A DNA stretch of 64,000 nt from Polyangiaceae bacterium (lineage in GTDB: Bacteria > Myxococcota_A > Polyangia > Polyangiales > Polyangiaceae): the NCBI GenBank assembly GCA_016933275.1, contig JAFGBI010000225.1, positions 62,001-126,000 of the forward strand. The letters run 5' to 3'. Numbering within the stretch: the stretch's first letter is position 1; every line of letters starts with the position of its first letter. Positions 27,584-36,679 of the stretch are shown here, piece after piece. Under the pieces are notes generated by a model. That model ran no database searches, was not told where the DNA came from, and saw nothing but the letters and a program-made list of their open reading frames with translations. Made by a program: the position numbers and the translations under genes.

Positions 27584-27618
27584 CCAGGAGCTCGGGCCGA
27601 ATTGGCGAACGACGGTCC

Positions 27619-27942
27619 CTACCCGGCCGCCGTGCCCGGAGCGGGTTCGTGATGGGAGGTTCCTGCCTCCCGGGCCTGGTCGAGGAGGGCGGCGGACAAG
27701 CGACTGATCCGAGCACCACCCACCGACCGAAACGGCAGCCCAATCGCTCCTGCTCCTTCGGCGCCCCCCCCCCGGGTCTGGCCACCGTCGCCGGCCGAGG
27801 AGAAGGCCCGTGACAGCTCATCTGCGGGGCTCTTGGCACAGTGGCACAGGACCGGGGCGGAGCTCGCCAGAAGCAAGAATGCCAAGAATCGTCGGGATTT
27901 CTCCGTGGTGCGCCACGGCAAGGAAGTCAGGACGAGGGTCAT
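27619..27942 (-). CDS. Candidate small secreted or lipoprotein (doubtful)
   Basis: In the 506-base stretch 27584-28089 this is the only frame with a protein-like feature: from an ATG at 27942 it gives 107 aa with a possible signal, RRFLAFLLLASSAPVLCHC. There is no ribosome site before the ATG and the C-terminal half is low complexity. A run of ten C (27764-27773, ten G in the reading direction) lies in it. A competing plus-strand frame (27833-28087, 84 aa) looks less likely. Otherwise nothing is seen in this stretch. Confidence 0.25.
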   Translation of the reverse strand: MTLVLTSLPWRTTEKSRRFLAFLLLASSAPVLCHCAKSPADELSRAFSSAGDGGQTRGGGAEGAGAIGLPFRSVGGARISRLSAALLDQAREAGTSHHEPAPGTAAG

Positions 27943-28089
27943 GGGGGAACGAAGCAGGAACCGTGCCGCGAACGTCGGCGGCACAACGGGGACGACAGCA
28001 ATGGCACGGCTCGAATTCGCGGGCCGGGTGTGGAACGATCGGATCATCCTTCTCGAGCCGTTCTGGCCCGAATCGCTGACAGAGTAACG

Positions 28090-30054
28090 ATGATGCGAAC
28101 CCGACCGACGCTGGGCTCGACGCTTGCCACCTCAGCTTGCCTCACCTGGTTCACGGGCTGTGCTCCGGGTGCCGGCGGCGCCCCCAACCCCGGAACAGGC
28201 CCCTTCGAAACCGGCGGCTCCGCTACGGGGGGATGGGGGCCAGACCTCGGGACCGGCGGCCAGGTGATCGTGAACGATCCGACCGACGACCCGCCCACGC
28301 CGGGTTGCGGCGACGGGGTCCTGACCGAGGACGAGGCGTGCGACGACAAGAACCTGACCAACGGCGACGGCTGCGCCGGCAACTGCCGCTCGCTCGAGGT
28401 GGGGTGGTCCTGTCCCACCCCTGGTGAACCCTGCATCCCCATCGCGATCTGCGGGGACGGTTTCGTGGCGTTCCCCGAGCTCTGCGACGACGGGAATGCC
28501 AATCCAGGAGACGGCTGCTCGGCCACCTGCCGGTTCGAGGTTGGCTTCAAGTGCGAGGGCATGCCGAGCACCTGCACGCCCACCGTCTGCGGTGATGGCG
28601 TGCTGGAGGGCGCCGAGAGCTGCGAGGACGATGACACCGTGCCCTTCGACGGCTGCTCGACGAGCTGCCAGGTCGAGCCGGACTGCACGGCGGGCGCCTG
28701 CACCTCGGAGTGTGGCGACGGCCTGGTGCTCGGCGAGGAGTGCGACGACGGCAACAACAACGACGGTGACGGCTGTTCGGCGGACTGCCGGCAGGAACCC
28801 GGCTACGTCTGCACCGTACCTCAGCCCGGCGGCTACATGACGGTGCCCGCGATCTTCCGGGACATGCGCGCGAGCCACTCCGACTTTCAGCCGGACACCG
28901 TCGAGCCGCGCGACATGCCGGTGCCGGGCATGGTGGCGGCCATGCTGGGGAGCGACGGGAAGCCCTCGTACACCGCGGTCTCGGGGAGCTACGTGGCGAG
29001 CGCGCAGTCGTTCGCGGAGTGGTACACCGATGTCCCGGGCACGAACGCCTCGTTCGTGAGCACGTTGACGCTCTGGGACAACGGCAACGGCGGGTACGTG
29101 AACCGCTACGGGCCGAACGGGGAGAAGTTCCAGAAGATCAAGGAGCCGTCGAGCTGCTGGTGCGGCACCGCGGACCAACCCGACCACGATGCGAACGGGA
29201 ACGTGATCCCCTGCAGCTACTGCCCATACGACGCCGACGAGAGCACGCCGCAGTGCGAGGAGCCTGGGTCGACGTCTTGTTCCCCGGGCGGCGCGTGTGA
29301 GGACTACTTCGACTGCATCCTCGAGGGGAACACCTACTACGGCCTCGTCGTCGAGGAGGAGCACGACGGCAACCCGCTCTTCTTCCCCCTCGACGACAGC
29401 ACCTTCACGGACGCTGGTGAGCGGGCCTCGGCCAACATCCCGCCGAGCTTCGGCGGCTGGCTCGAGGAGCCCGGCGCCCCACGCCACAACTTCCACTTCA
29501 CCAGCGAGGTCCGCTACTGGTTCCAATACTTGGCCGGCGAGACCTATGCCCTCGATTTCACGGGCGATGACGACGTCTGGGTGTTCGTCAACCAGCACCT
29601 CGCCGTGGACGTGGGCGGCATCCACGAGCCCGTCCACGCCACCCTCGTGATCGACGGCACCGGCCAGGCCTCGGTCACCTACGCCGCGGCCGAGGGGGGC
29701 GCCACGACCCGCTCGGGACCGACCGACCTCGGGATGGTCGACGGCAACGTCTACGAGATCGCAGTGTTCCACGCCGAACGCAACACCACGGTGTCCACGT
29801 TCAAGCTCACGCTCGAGGGCTTCGCGACCTCACGCAGCGAATGCGGCCCCATCTGCGGCGATGGCATCGTGAGCCTGGGCGAGCAGTGCGACGACGGCGT
29901 GAACGACGGGGGCTACGGTGAGTGCAGCGCAGGTTGCGTCCTCAGCGAGTTCTGCGGCGACGGGATCGTCCAGGAGGGCGAGGAGTGCGACGACGGCAAC
30001 AACTTCGACAGCGACGGCTGCGGCAGCGCCTGCCGCAACATCCTCATTCGCTGA
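28090..30054 (+). CDS. Cys-rich lipoprotein with fibro-slime domain
   Basis: 654 aa. The signal (TLATSACLTWFTGCAPG) ends in a lipobox. Residues about 70-255 hold four to five copies of the Cys-rich repeat seen in myxobacterial surface proteins, with the form CGDGVL-x-EE-CDDGNN-x-DGC-x-CR. A central region of about 350 residues matches the fibro-slime (PA14-like) domain: NFHFTSEVRYWFQYLAGE and DFTGDDDVWVFVNQHLAVDV, with the DDDVWVF and HLAVDVGG calcium-linked motifs, then VYEIAVFHAERNTT. Two more Cys repeats end the protein. The role is probably surface adhesion or carbohydrate binding. It converges on the diguanylate cyclase gene with 7 bases between stops. Confidence 0.85.
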   Translation: MMRTRPTLGSTLATSACLTWFTGCAPGAGGAPNPGTGPFETGGSATGGWGPDLGTGGQVIVNDPTDDPPTPGCGDGVLTEDEACDDKNLTNGDGCAGNCRSLEVGWSCPTPGEPCIPIAICGDGFVAFPELCDDGNANPGDGCSATCRFEVGFKCEGMPSTCTPTVCGDGVLEGAESCEDDDTVPFDGCSTSCQVEPDCTAGACTSECGDGLVLGEECDDGNNNDGDGCSADCRQEPGYVCTVPQPGGYMTVPAIFRDMRASHSDFQPDTVEPRDMPVPGMVAAMLGSDGKPSYTAVSGSYVASAQSFAEWYTDVPGTNASFVSTLTLWDNGNGGYVNRYGPNGEKFQKIKEPSSCWCGTADQPDHDANGNVIPCSYCPYDADESTPQCEEPGSTSCSPGGACEDYFDCILEGNTYYGLVVEEEHDGNPLFFPLDDSTFTDAGERASANIPPSFGGWLEEPGAPRHNFHFTSEVRYWFQYLAGETYALDFTGDDDVWVFVNQHLAVDVGGIHEPVHATLVIDGTGQASVTYAAAEGGATTRSGPTDLGMVDGNVYEIAVFHAERNTTVSTFKLTLEGFATSRSECGPICGDGIVSLGEQCDDGVNDGGYGECSAGCVLSEFCGDGIVQEGEECDDGNNFDSDGCGSACRNILIR

Positions 30055-30061
30055 CCGAGCG

Positions 30062-31120
30062 CTACTTCGGCCGCTGGCCGTCCGCGGCGGCGACGCGGTT
30101 CCGCCCGGCCTGCTTCGCCGCGTAGAGGGCGCCATCCGCCGCCTGGACGAGGTCCTCGACGCCCCCCTCGGTGGCGCCGGGAACGACCGAGGCGGCGCCA
30201 GCGCTCACCGTAACCGTCGTCGCCGCCTCGGACCCCTCATGCGGCAGCGCGAGCGCCGCCACCGCCTGTCGAATTCGCTCGGCGACGGTGACCGTTCCCG
30301 GAAGGTCGGTGTCCGGCAGCACCGCGGCGAACTCCTCGCCGCCGAATCGGGCGGTGAGATCACCGGCCCTGAGAACACTCCCGGACACGGCGTGGGCGAC
30401 GGCACGTAGGCAGTCATCCCCGGCGGCGTGACCGTAGCGGTCGTTATAGCGCTTGAAGAAGTCGACATCGAGCATCACCACGCCGAGAGACGAGCCTCGC
30501 CGCATGCACCGCCGCCACTCACGAGCCAGGGTGGCGTCGAGGTGGCGTCGATTGGCGATCCCCGTCAATCCGTCGGTGGCGGTCAGCGCAGCCAGCAGCT
30601 CGGTCCGCCGCCTGAGCTCGATGTGGGTGCGGACGCGAGCGCGGAGCACGGGCACGGGCACGGGTTTCACGATGTAGTCGACGGCCCCCACGTCGAGCCC
30701 CTGGGTCTCGTCGGTCACCAAATCTCGGCCGGTCACGAAGATGACCGGGACGTCGCGGGTCTCCTCGCGGGCCTTCATGATGCGGCACACCTGGTGCCCG
30801 GTGAGATCGGGCATCGTCACGTCGAGCAACACGAGATCGGGCGGCGGCGACTGCCCGATCTCGCGCAACGCACCCGCACCGCTGCCCGCGATGCGCACCT
30901 CGTACTCGTCCTTCAGCGCCTCGACGAAGAGCCGGACGTTCAGCGGTTCGTCATCGACGATCAGCACGACGCGACGCCGATGCTGGATCTCGGCCGCCAC
31001 GTCCGGCACCCTCCCGCCGGGGACCTCGCCGGGCCGGGTGTAGGCTGCGGGATTCGGGGGAGGCTCGGGCGCCGGTGTACCGGAGGCGTCGCCGTTCCGC
31101 GGGTTCGGGTGATTCCTCAT
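30062..31120 (-). CDS. Response regulator diguanylate cyclase (REC-GGDEF, PleD/WspR-like)
   Basis: 352 aa. A receiver domain (about residues 48-170) has acidic VLIVDDEP, the phospho-acceptor Asp in LVLLDVTMPD, and the Lys in YIVKPVPVP. A short helix leads to a GGDEF domain: DGLTGIANRRHLD, MLDVDFFKRYNDRYGHAAGD, and the active site RFGGEEF. The product-inhibition I-site RAGD lies five residues before GGEEF. It should make c-di-GMP in the cytoplasm when phosphorylated. It lies 36 bases downstream of the kinase-PilZ gene on the same strand, so maker and possible reader of c-di-GMP are in one unit. Confidence 0.92.
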   Translation of the reverse strand: MRNHPNPRNGDASGTPAPEPPPNPAAYTRPGEVPGGRVPDVAAEIQHRRRVVLIVDDEPLNVRLFVEALKDEYEVRIAGSGAGALREIGQSPPPDLVLLDVTMPDLTGHQVCRIMKAREETRDVPVIFVTGRDLVTDETQGLDVGAVDYIVKPVPVPVLRARVRTHIELRRRTELLAALTATDGLTGIANRRHLDATLAREWRRCMRRGSSLGVVMLDVDFFKRYNDRYGHAAGDDCLRAVAHAVSGSVLRAGDLTARFGGEEFAAVLPDTDLPGTVTVAERIRQAVAALALPHEGSEAATTVTVSAGAASVVPGATEGGVEDLVQAADGALYAAKQAGRNRVAAADGQRPK

Positions 31121-31156
31121 GGGGTCTGCCTTCGACCAACGAGTACCGCCCCCGCT

Positions 31157-32620
31157 CTACTCCCCTCGCATGAGCGAGACGTAGGTTCGGATCGCGGCTC
31201 GACAGTCCTCGGGGAGATCGATGAACTCGAGCCCGGCAGCGGCGCCGACGCGCGCGACCCTCACCCACCTCGATCGGGCGTTCAAGGTGACGATCCGCCC
31301 GGTCATGGGGAGGGCGAAGCGGAGTTGGATCGGCAATTCGCTCTCGCACCTCCGCGGCACCAGCGCGAGCAACCCGCCCTCGCTGATGTCTTCGGTACGT
31401 CCGTCCACGACGGAACCGTCCGGCAGGACGAGGCGGATGGGCGTCACGTAGGGCGCGCGCGCAAACCGACGACGGCCCTCGAACCCGGCCGCCGCGGGGG
31501 CTTTTTGGTTCGCCTCCGTCACGGCTCTCAGCGGTGGAGCCGGTGGCTGGCCTTCAGCCTGGGGCCTGATGAGGACCTGGGCTCGATTACCGTCCGGAAG
31601 GAGCTGCTCGAGGGCGGCGGCCATCTCCGCCATATCGTGGAAGCGGAGCGCGGGCTCGCGCGCGAGGGCGCGCATGACCACCGCCTCCAGCTGGGCCGGC
31701 ACGGCCGGGTTGCGCGCGCGGAGCGGCGGGACCGGCTCCGTACTGACCCGCAGCACGATCTCCCCGAAACTCCCTTCGAAGGGCACGCCACCAGTGAGGC
31801 ATTCGTAGAGCAACACCCCCAGGGAGTACACGTCGACGCGGTGGTCGCAGTCCTCGCGCGCCAGGAGCTGCTCCGGCGGCAAGTACTCGGGAGTGCCGAC
31901 GATGGCTCCCACCTGCGTGATCCGAACCCCGGCCGTCTCCTCCTTGGCCACCCGAGCAATTCCGAAGTCGATCAGCTTGACGACCTCGTCGCCGACTTCG
32001 TTGCGCGTGATGAAGACGTTTCCTGGCTTGACGTCACGGTGGAGCACACCGCGCCGGTGCGCGTGCCGCAACGCCTCGCAGAGGGCGAGCCCGATGGTAA
32101 CGGCTTCGCTCGCGCTCAGTACCCGTCGCGCCGCGAGAATGCCGTTGAGGGCGCGTCCCTCGAGAAGCTCCAGGACCAGGTAAGGGATCCCCGTCGCGTC
32201 CGTACCGGCGTCGAGCACTTGGACGACGTTGGCCTGCTGGGCGAGAACAAGCGCGCGCGCCTCGCGCTGGAGGCGCGCGCCCTTCTCGACCCAGCCGGCG
32301 TCTCCGGGCATGACCAGCTTCAGCGCGACGCGCCGGCCGGACACCATCTGTTCCGCTTCGAAGACGGTTCCGCCGCCGCCGTGCGCGATGACTCGACGCA
32401 GGCAGTACCGTCGATCGACCACGGAGCCCGGGCCGATTTCGACCGTCAACGGCTGCAGCGCGGCCGGGGAGGGAGGGTGGTCGGGCACACCGACGCTGGC
32501 GTTCCCGCTGCGTCCGAGTTGCCCGCTCGATACGGTCCGCCCCTCCGCCCCGCCGGAATACGATCCAACCGACTCGGCGCCGGGCGCGGGCTGCCCGGGC
32601 TGGACTGGATTCCTGGTCAT
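31157..32620 (-). CDS. Ser/Thr protein kinase with C-terminal PilZ domain
   Basis: 487 aa. After an 80-residue disordered N-terminus comes a Hanks-type kinase (about 83-340): Gly loop AHGGGGTVFEAE, VALKLV with the ATP-site Lys, catalytic HRDVKPGN, LIDFGIAR and GTPEYLPPEQ. The C-terminal domain (about 385-487) is PilZ: RRRFAR gives the RxxxR motif and DISEGG gives D-x-S-x-x-G, the two c-di-GMP contacts. There is no transmembrane segment. It is likely a cytoplasmic kinase gated by c-di-GMP. It overlaps by four bases the gene for a degenerate GGDEF membrane protein upstream. Confidence 0.9.
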   Translation of the reverse strand: MTRNPVQPGQPAPGAESVGSYSGGAEGRTVSSGQLGRSGNASVGVPDHPPSPAALQPLTVEIGPGSVVDRRYCLRRVIAHGGGGTVFEAEQMVSGRRVALKLVMPGDAGWVEKGARLQREARALVLAQQANVVQVLDAGTDATGIPYLVLELLEGRALNGILAARRVLSASEAVTIGLALCEALRHAHRRGVLHRDVKPGNVFITRNEVGDEVVKLIDFGIARVAKEETAGVRITQVGAIVGTPEYLPPEQLLAREDCDHRVDVYSLGVLLYECLTGGVPFEGSFGEIVLRVSTEPVPPLRARNPAVPAQLEAVVMRALAREPALRFHDMAEMAAALEQLLPDGNRAQVLIRPQAEGQPPAPPLRAVTEANQKAPAAAGFEGRRRFARAPYVTPIRLVLPDGSVVDGRTEDISEGGLLALVPRRCESELPIQLRFALPMTGRIVTLNARSRWVRVARVGAAAGLEFIDLPEDCRAAIRTYVSLMRGE

Positions 32621-33297
32621 TCGGCTCCACCTTTCCGCATGGCTCGCCCCTCCTCCCCGTCAGTCTCGGTGCGTTCGACGAGTTCGTCCAGTGACGACGT
32701 AGACAAAGCGGGATCGCCGGCGCAGAAGCGCGCGAACGACACCGAACAGGTAACGGGCAGGAGGTCACCCTTGGACGTGACCAGGGGCGTCCCCACCACC
32801 GCCTTGCGCATCGCCTCGGCCTGGGTGGCGGTCTGCTCCGGAGTGACGCCCTCCACGGTCACGAGGAACATCCCCTCGCGCAGGTGGGTGACACGACCCG
32901 AAGCGCCGGCTGCGGCAACGAGCCGGCTGCCGGCGAGCATGGCAACCGCTAGCGGAGAATCCGCGCGCGCAGAGGAGCCCGACACCTCGACGCGCACGAC
33001 GAACACGGTGGTCGCACTCCCCGCCGCAGCGCCGCCCACGACCGACTCGTGACGATGGAGACGCGCGGGGCGAAGGCTCGGCGTCGAGTAGGGAACGGCG
33101 TCGGCTCGCCCCGGGATCAACGCGTCCGCGCGCCGCGGCGGATCGGGACAGGCAGTGAATGGATGCGGCGGCTCGCCCGCCGTCGCATCGAGCGGCCGCG
33201 CCCCGTTCGGCGAGCCTGCCCTGCGGCGAGCGAGCTCGCGCCAGAGAAGGACCGTCACCAGCACGGCAAGAACGATCGTTGCCCACGTCACGACCAA
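32617..33297 (-). CDS. Membrane-anchored protein with degenerate GGDEF-like domain
   Basis: 226 aa. One N-terminal transmembrane helix (TWATIVLAVLVTVLLW) is followed by a Pro-rich linker. Residues about 95-200 follow a GGDEF domain pattern: GSRLVAAAGASGRVTHLREG, then MFLVTVEGVTPEQTATQAEA, and LLPVTCSVSFARF, which corresponds to the VTVSIGVA strand. At the active-site position it reads LREGMFLV instead of R-x-GGDEF, so cyclase activity is unlikely. It may act as a partner or sensor for the overlapping kinase-PilZ gene. The GGDEF relation is my alignment by eye. Confidence 0.55.
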   Translation of the reverse strand: MVVTWATIVLAVLVTVLLWRELARRRAGSPNGARPLDATAGEPPHPFTACPDPPRRADALIPGRADAVPYSTPSLRPARLHRHESVVGGAAAGSATTVFVVRVEVSGSSARADSPLAVAMLAGSRLVAAAGASGRVTHLREGMFLVTVEGVTPEQTATQAEAMRKAVVGTPLVTSKGDLLPVTCSVSFARFCAGDPALSTSSLDELVERTETDGEEGRAMRKGGAE

Positions 33298-33523
33298 GGA
33301 GAGGATGGCGCTGCCGAGACGGAATTGGAAGCTCGTCGCGGCCTTTCTCCCGACCGCTCCAGTTCTGGCCGGTCCCGGACGAGAGCCCGCGCTCCTCGAC
33401 GAGAGCGGGTGGGGTGGCGGTATCGGCCAACCTCCGCCGGCGCCGCGGCGCTACGGCTCGGAAGGCGTACAGACGTCCGACTACCCTGGCAGGCGCAATC
33501 GGCCGACGCCCAGTCGGGGTGGG

Positions 33524-33939
33524 TCAGCGAACGGCGCTCGCCCTCTCAGTCGAACTCGACGGTGACTCGAGGGCGTCACGCATTGGTTCGAGCGCCATCG
33601 CTTCACTGCCGCTGTTGTCGGCGACCAGGATCACATCGAGGCGGTGAGGTCCGACGAAGTGTCCGCCTCCACGCCGGTCAGCACCTCCCAGGGTCCGCCC
33701 TCCACGCTCGCTTCCACGACGGGGCTCGGATTGGCCGCTGCGAGGTCCACCGGCTCGCCGTCATCCTTCTTCGAAACGCTGACCGCCGCTCCCAGCATCG
33801 CCGCCTCGTCACCCCCGGGCTGGCTGATCCGCAGCGCGAGCGAGCCCGTGCTCGATGGTTCGGGGTCACCACCGCACCCGAGGAGAGGCAGCAGGATGGG
33901 CGTCAGCGCGAGGAATTGCGGCAGGAGGCGTGAGCTCAC
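33524..33939 (-). pseudogene. Remnant of a von Willebrand factor A lipoprotein (frameshifted)
   Basis: From an ATG at 33939 the first frame encodes a lipoprotein start (LLPQFLALTPILLPLLGCGG) and runs to a stop at 33631. In another frame, overlapping that stop, 33605-33637 encodes DVILVADNSGS, which has the MIDAS metal-site pattern (D-x-S-x-S) of VWA domains, and continues EAMALEP to a stop at 33524. A single shift near 33640-33660 would join them. The VWA domain would still be cut short after about 20 residues, so decay is the simplest reading. The alternative is a short intact 102-aa lipoprotein at 33631-33939. The rest, 33298-33523, shows nothing. Confidence 0.4.
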
Positions 33940-34098
33940 AACCTACCAAGTAGCAGCGTGTTTGGCGCCCTCCACGGCCCCGGAGAGGATTCGTCGCAGG
34001 TCCACCCGAGTTGTCGCACCAGTCGGGCCCGCGCCCGCCGAGCGAGACGGGTCGGTCCCGACCCATGGCTCGCGCCGCGAGCGCCCGGAGCGCCACGA

Positions 34099-36507
34099 TC
34101 AGGGCTTTTTCTCTGGGATCCTGGCGGCCGGAGGCAAGGCGACCACGGCAGCGGCCGGCTCTGGCTCGACGCGCGGGCGCGCGCGAACCAGGCTCGCCGT
34201 GAGACGGATCCCCCACCCTTCCTCCTGCCTGAAAGCGACGGAGCCGTGACTGTTCTCGACCGCGCGGGTGAGGGCACCGAGCCCGAGGAGGCCTGGCGGT
34301 GGCTGGCTGGGCGCGAGAAGCGTCCGCCTGACGGCGCCCGTGGGCGCGCCCAGCTGCACGTCCATGATGGTCAGCTCGATCCGATACTGACGTTCCTTGA
34401 GCGTGAGGATGGGCGCCGAGCGCTTCCCATCGGCCCCGGCCGCCTCGGTGAGGAAATCGACCAGTGCGGCAGTGAGCTCCCGGCGGTGTCCGACGACGTG
34501 CGCGAGGATACGCGGTGTCTGCAGCTTGATGCGACCCTGCGTGCGACGTGAGACGTCGTCAACGACGTCCCGGAGGAGCTGCGCGAGCGAGAAGACGACC
34601 AGCGGGTCACCACGATCGGGGAGGCGCTCGATATTGGTCGAGGAGGTCTCGATGGTCGACGCGCCAGCGGCTTCCACCAACGAGACGATGGTGCCCGGCA
34701 CGTCCTGGTGCACGAAACGGCGCACCGCGACCAGGAGCGCGCTGTCCGTGGGAGGTTCTCTGTGGGAGCCGATGACGACGAAGGACACCGGCTCTTCCGG
34801 CAGCGCTTCGAGGTGGAGCGCTGCCTGACCCCCCGCCCGCGTCAGCACGTCGAGGACCTCGGCGAGGGTGAGCACGCCAGGGGGGAAGTTGCCCCCCGCA
34901 CCAGGAGCTGGCGCCGTCCCCCCGACCGTGAGGTAGAGACGGCGAAACGCTTCGCTCATCAGGCGGACGTCTCCGAAGGCGTCGGCGTGGACCAATCCCA
35001 CGGGCGCCGCGGCGATCACCTCGTGAGCGAGGGCAAGCCGATGGAGTGCGCCGCGCGCACCATCGACCATGCTCGTGGCCCCCTGCATGGTCGTCTCCAC
35101 GTCGAGCCCACCAGGCCGCCGCCACTCGGCAGCGCGATGTCGGGCGAGGCGTCGATGCCGAATGAGGTGGGCGAGGTCGTCGGCGATGCGTTGGGTGACC
35201 TCGGGATGCTGAAGGAATGCTTGCTCTGCGCTCTGACCGATCAGGCAGAGGTATCCCTCCGGCTCGCCCTGCGCCTCGAGGGGAACGAGCACCGTGGGGA
35301 CATCCTTCATCGCCACGAACCCACGGTGTACATGGGGACGCCGAGCCCCAGACTCGTCCGTGAACGGCGTCCGGCGGATGTCGCGGCGCCGTTCGCTGAT
35401 GATGGCCTCGGTCAGATCCCCGTTGGGGTGAACCCGCAGCCGCCAAGCGGATGCAGGCAGCTCCGCGACGAGCACTCCCTCGGCCGGGTGTACCTGGGCG
35501 ACTCGGCGGGGTAGCGAGGCCCAGAACTCGCTGTCGGCGAGCTCGGTCGTCGAGGCGGGCCCGAGCTCCGCGATCTCGTGGAGCATCCTGCGAGCAGCGG
35601 CGTCGGCGCGTCGAGCCGCGAGGAACGGCGGGAGCGCCGCGAGCGACAGGCCGCTCCCGAGCGCGAGAACCGCGGAGGGGATCCCCAGGAGATAGCCGTG
35701 ACCGAGGAGCCCTGCGCCCACGAAGCCGAGCGCCCCGCCGACGGGGACCAAGCTCCCGATCAGGCGGAAGGGTGCGCGCCAGCGAGAGCGGGCGACCAAG
35801 AGCAGGAGCGCCGCCAGCACGGTGGTACCGAGGGCGGTGAACCCCGACGCGAGGTGCCGTCGCGGGCGATCCTCGACGGCGGCAGCGACCGCCGCCGCCA
35901 CCCGGTTCGCGAACGGGCCACGCCCGACGCCGACGCTCCACATCGGCTCCTCGATGGCGACGACGGCGATCCGCTGGCGGAGCGCGCCTTCGGGCACGCG
36001 CCCGGACGTGACCTCGGACAGGGGAACGGCGGGGATGGCCTGGAAGCTCCGCGGCGCCACCCAAGGCGCCTTCTCTATCCCGAACGCGGCCAGCGTCGCC
36101 CGGTCTGCCGCCCGCGGAACCCACCCCACCACGTAGCCACCCGCCGTGGTCCGAACCGCCCCGCGAGGCAGGGCGGCGACCGGCCGTCGCCCGCCGATGC
36201 TGTCCGCTATCCGACAGAGATCCTGCGCGGGTGGGACCACGAGCGCCCCTTTGGCGCCTCCGCGCTGAAGCGCGTCGGTGAGCCGCCCCGCGCATCCGTC
36301 TCGAATAGCGACGTCATCCAGCATCAGGAGGATGACGCTGGCCGGTGGCTCGCTGCGCCCGAGGGCCACCAAGAGCTGTCCGTTGACCAGATCATCGAGC
36401 CGCTGGAGGGGAGCGAGGACCCCGACGAGGAACACGACGGCGCACGCGATCGCTTCGAGGGGAACCACGCTCCAGAACGGGTGCTGACTCCGAGTCGGGG
36501 TCTGCAT
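34099..36507 (-). CDS. CHASE2 sensor protein with GAF-like and degenerate histidine-kinase ATPase regions
   Basis: 802 aa from the ATG at 36507. An N-terminal helix (AIACAVVFLVGVLAPL) is followed by a CHASE2 extracytoplasmic domain (about residues 40-230, with PASVILLMLDDVAIRDG and RQRIAVVAIEEPMWSVG), then three transmembrane helices at about 240-325; this is the usual CHASE2 topology. A GAF-like part follows. No phospho-His box is visible. The C-terminal region recalls a HATPase: HRRELTAALVDFLTEAAG (N-box, but the Asn is lost) and GLLGLGALTRAVENSHGSVA (G-box-like). It is divergent from the PgsC-like gene, so it may sense and regulate polymer synthesis without acting as a normal kinase. Confidence 0.75.
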   Translation of the reverse strand: MQTPTRSQHPFWSVVPLEAIACAVVFLVGVLAPLQRLDDLVNGQLLVALGRSEPPASVILLMLDDVAIRDGCAGRLTDALQRGGAKGALVVPPAQDLCRIADSIGGRRPVAALPRGAVRTTAGGYVVGWVPRAADRATLAAFGIEKAPWVAPRSFQAIPAVPLSEVTSGRVPEGALRQRIAVVAIEEPMWSVGVGRGPFANRVAAAVAAAVEDRPRRHLASGFTALGTTVLAALLLLVARSRWRAPFRLIGSLVPVGGALGFVGAGLLGHGYLLGIPSAVLALGSGLSLAALPPFLAARRADAAARRMLHEIAELGPASTTELADSEFWASLPRRVAQVHPAEGVLVAELPASAWRLRVHPNGDLTEAIISERRRDIRRTPFTDESGARRPHVHRGFVAMKDVPTVLVPLEAQGEPEGYLCLIGQSAEQAFLQHPEVTQRIADDLAHLIRHRRLARHRAAEWRRPGGLDVETTMQGATSMVDGARGALHRLALAHEVIAAAPVGLVHADAFGDVRLMSEAFRRLYLTVGGTAPAPGAGGNFPPGVLTLAEVLDVLTRAGGQAALHLEALPEEPVSFVVIGSHREPPTDSALLVAVRRFVHQDVPGTIVSLVEAAGASTIETSSTNIERLPDRGDPLVVFSLAQLLRDVVDDVSRRTQGRIKLQTPRILAHVVGHRRELTAALVDFLTEAAGADGKRSAPILTLKERQYRIELTIMDVQLGAPTGAVRRTLLAPSQPPPGLLGLGALTRAVENSHGSVAFRQEEGWGIRLTASLVRARPRVEPEPAAAVVALPPAARIPEKKP

Positions 36508-36679
36508 CGGGCGCGGGCGCAGATACCGGCGCGGCACGCGATGCTTGCGGGGCGAGAGGCCGAACAAGATGACCCAACCCTGGCGCTGCGAGCACTTATC
36601 GAAGCGATCGTGCCGAGCAGAACCAAAGGATGATACTACCCGAGCGCTGGCTAGGCGGCCAACCAGGAGTCGCGTAGCC

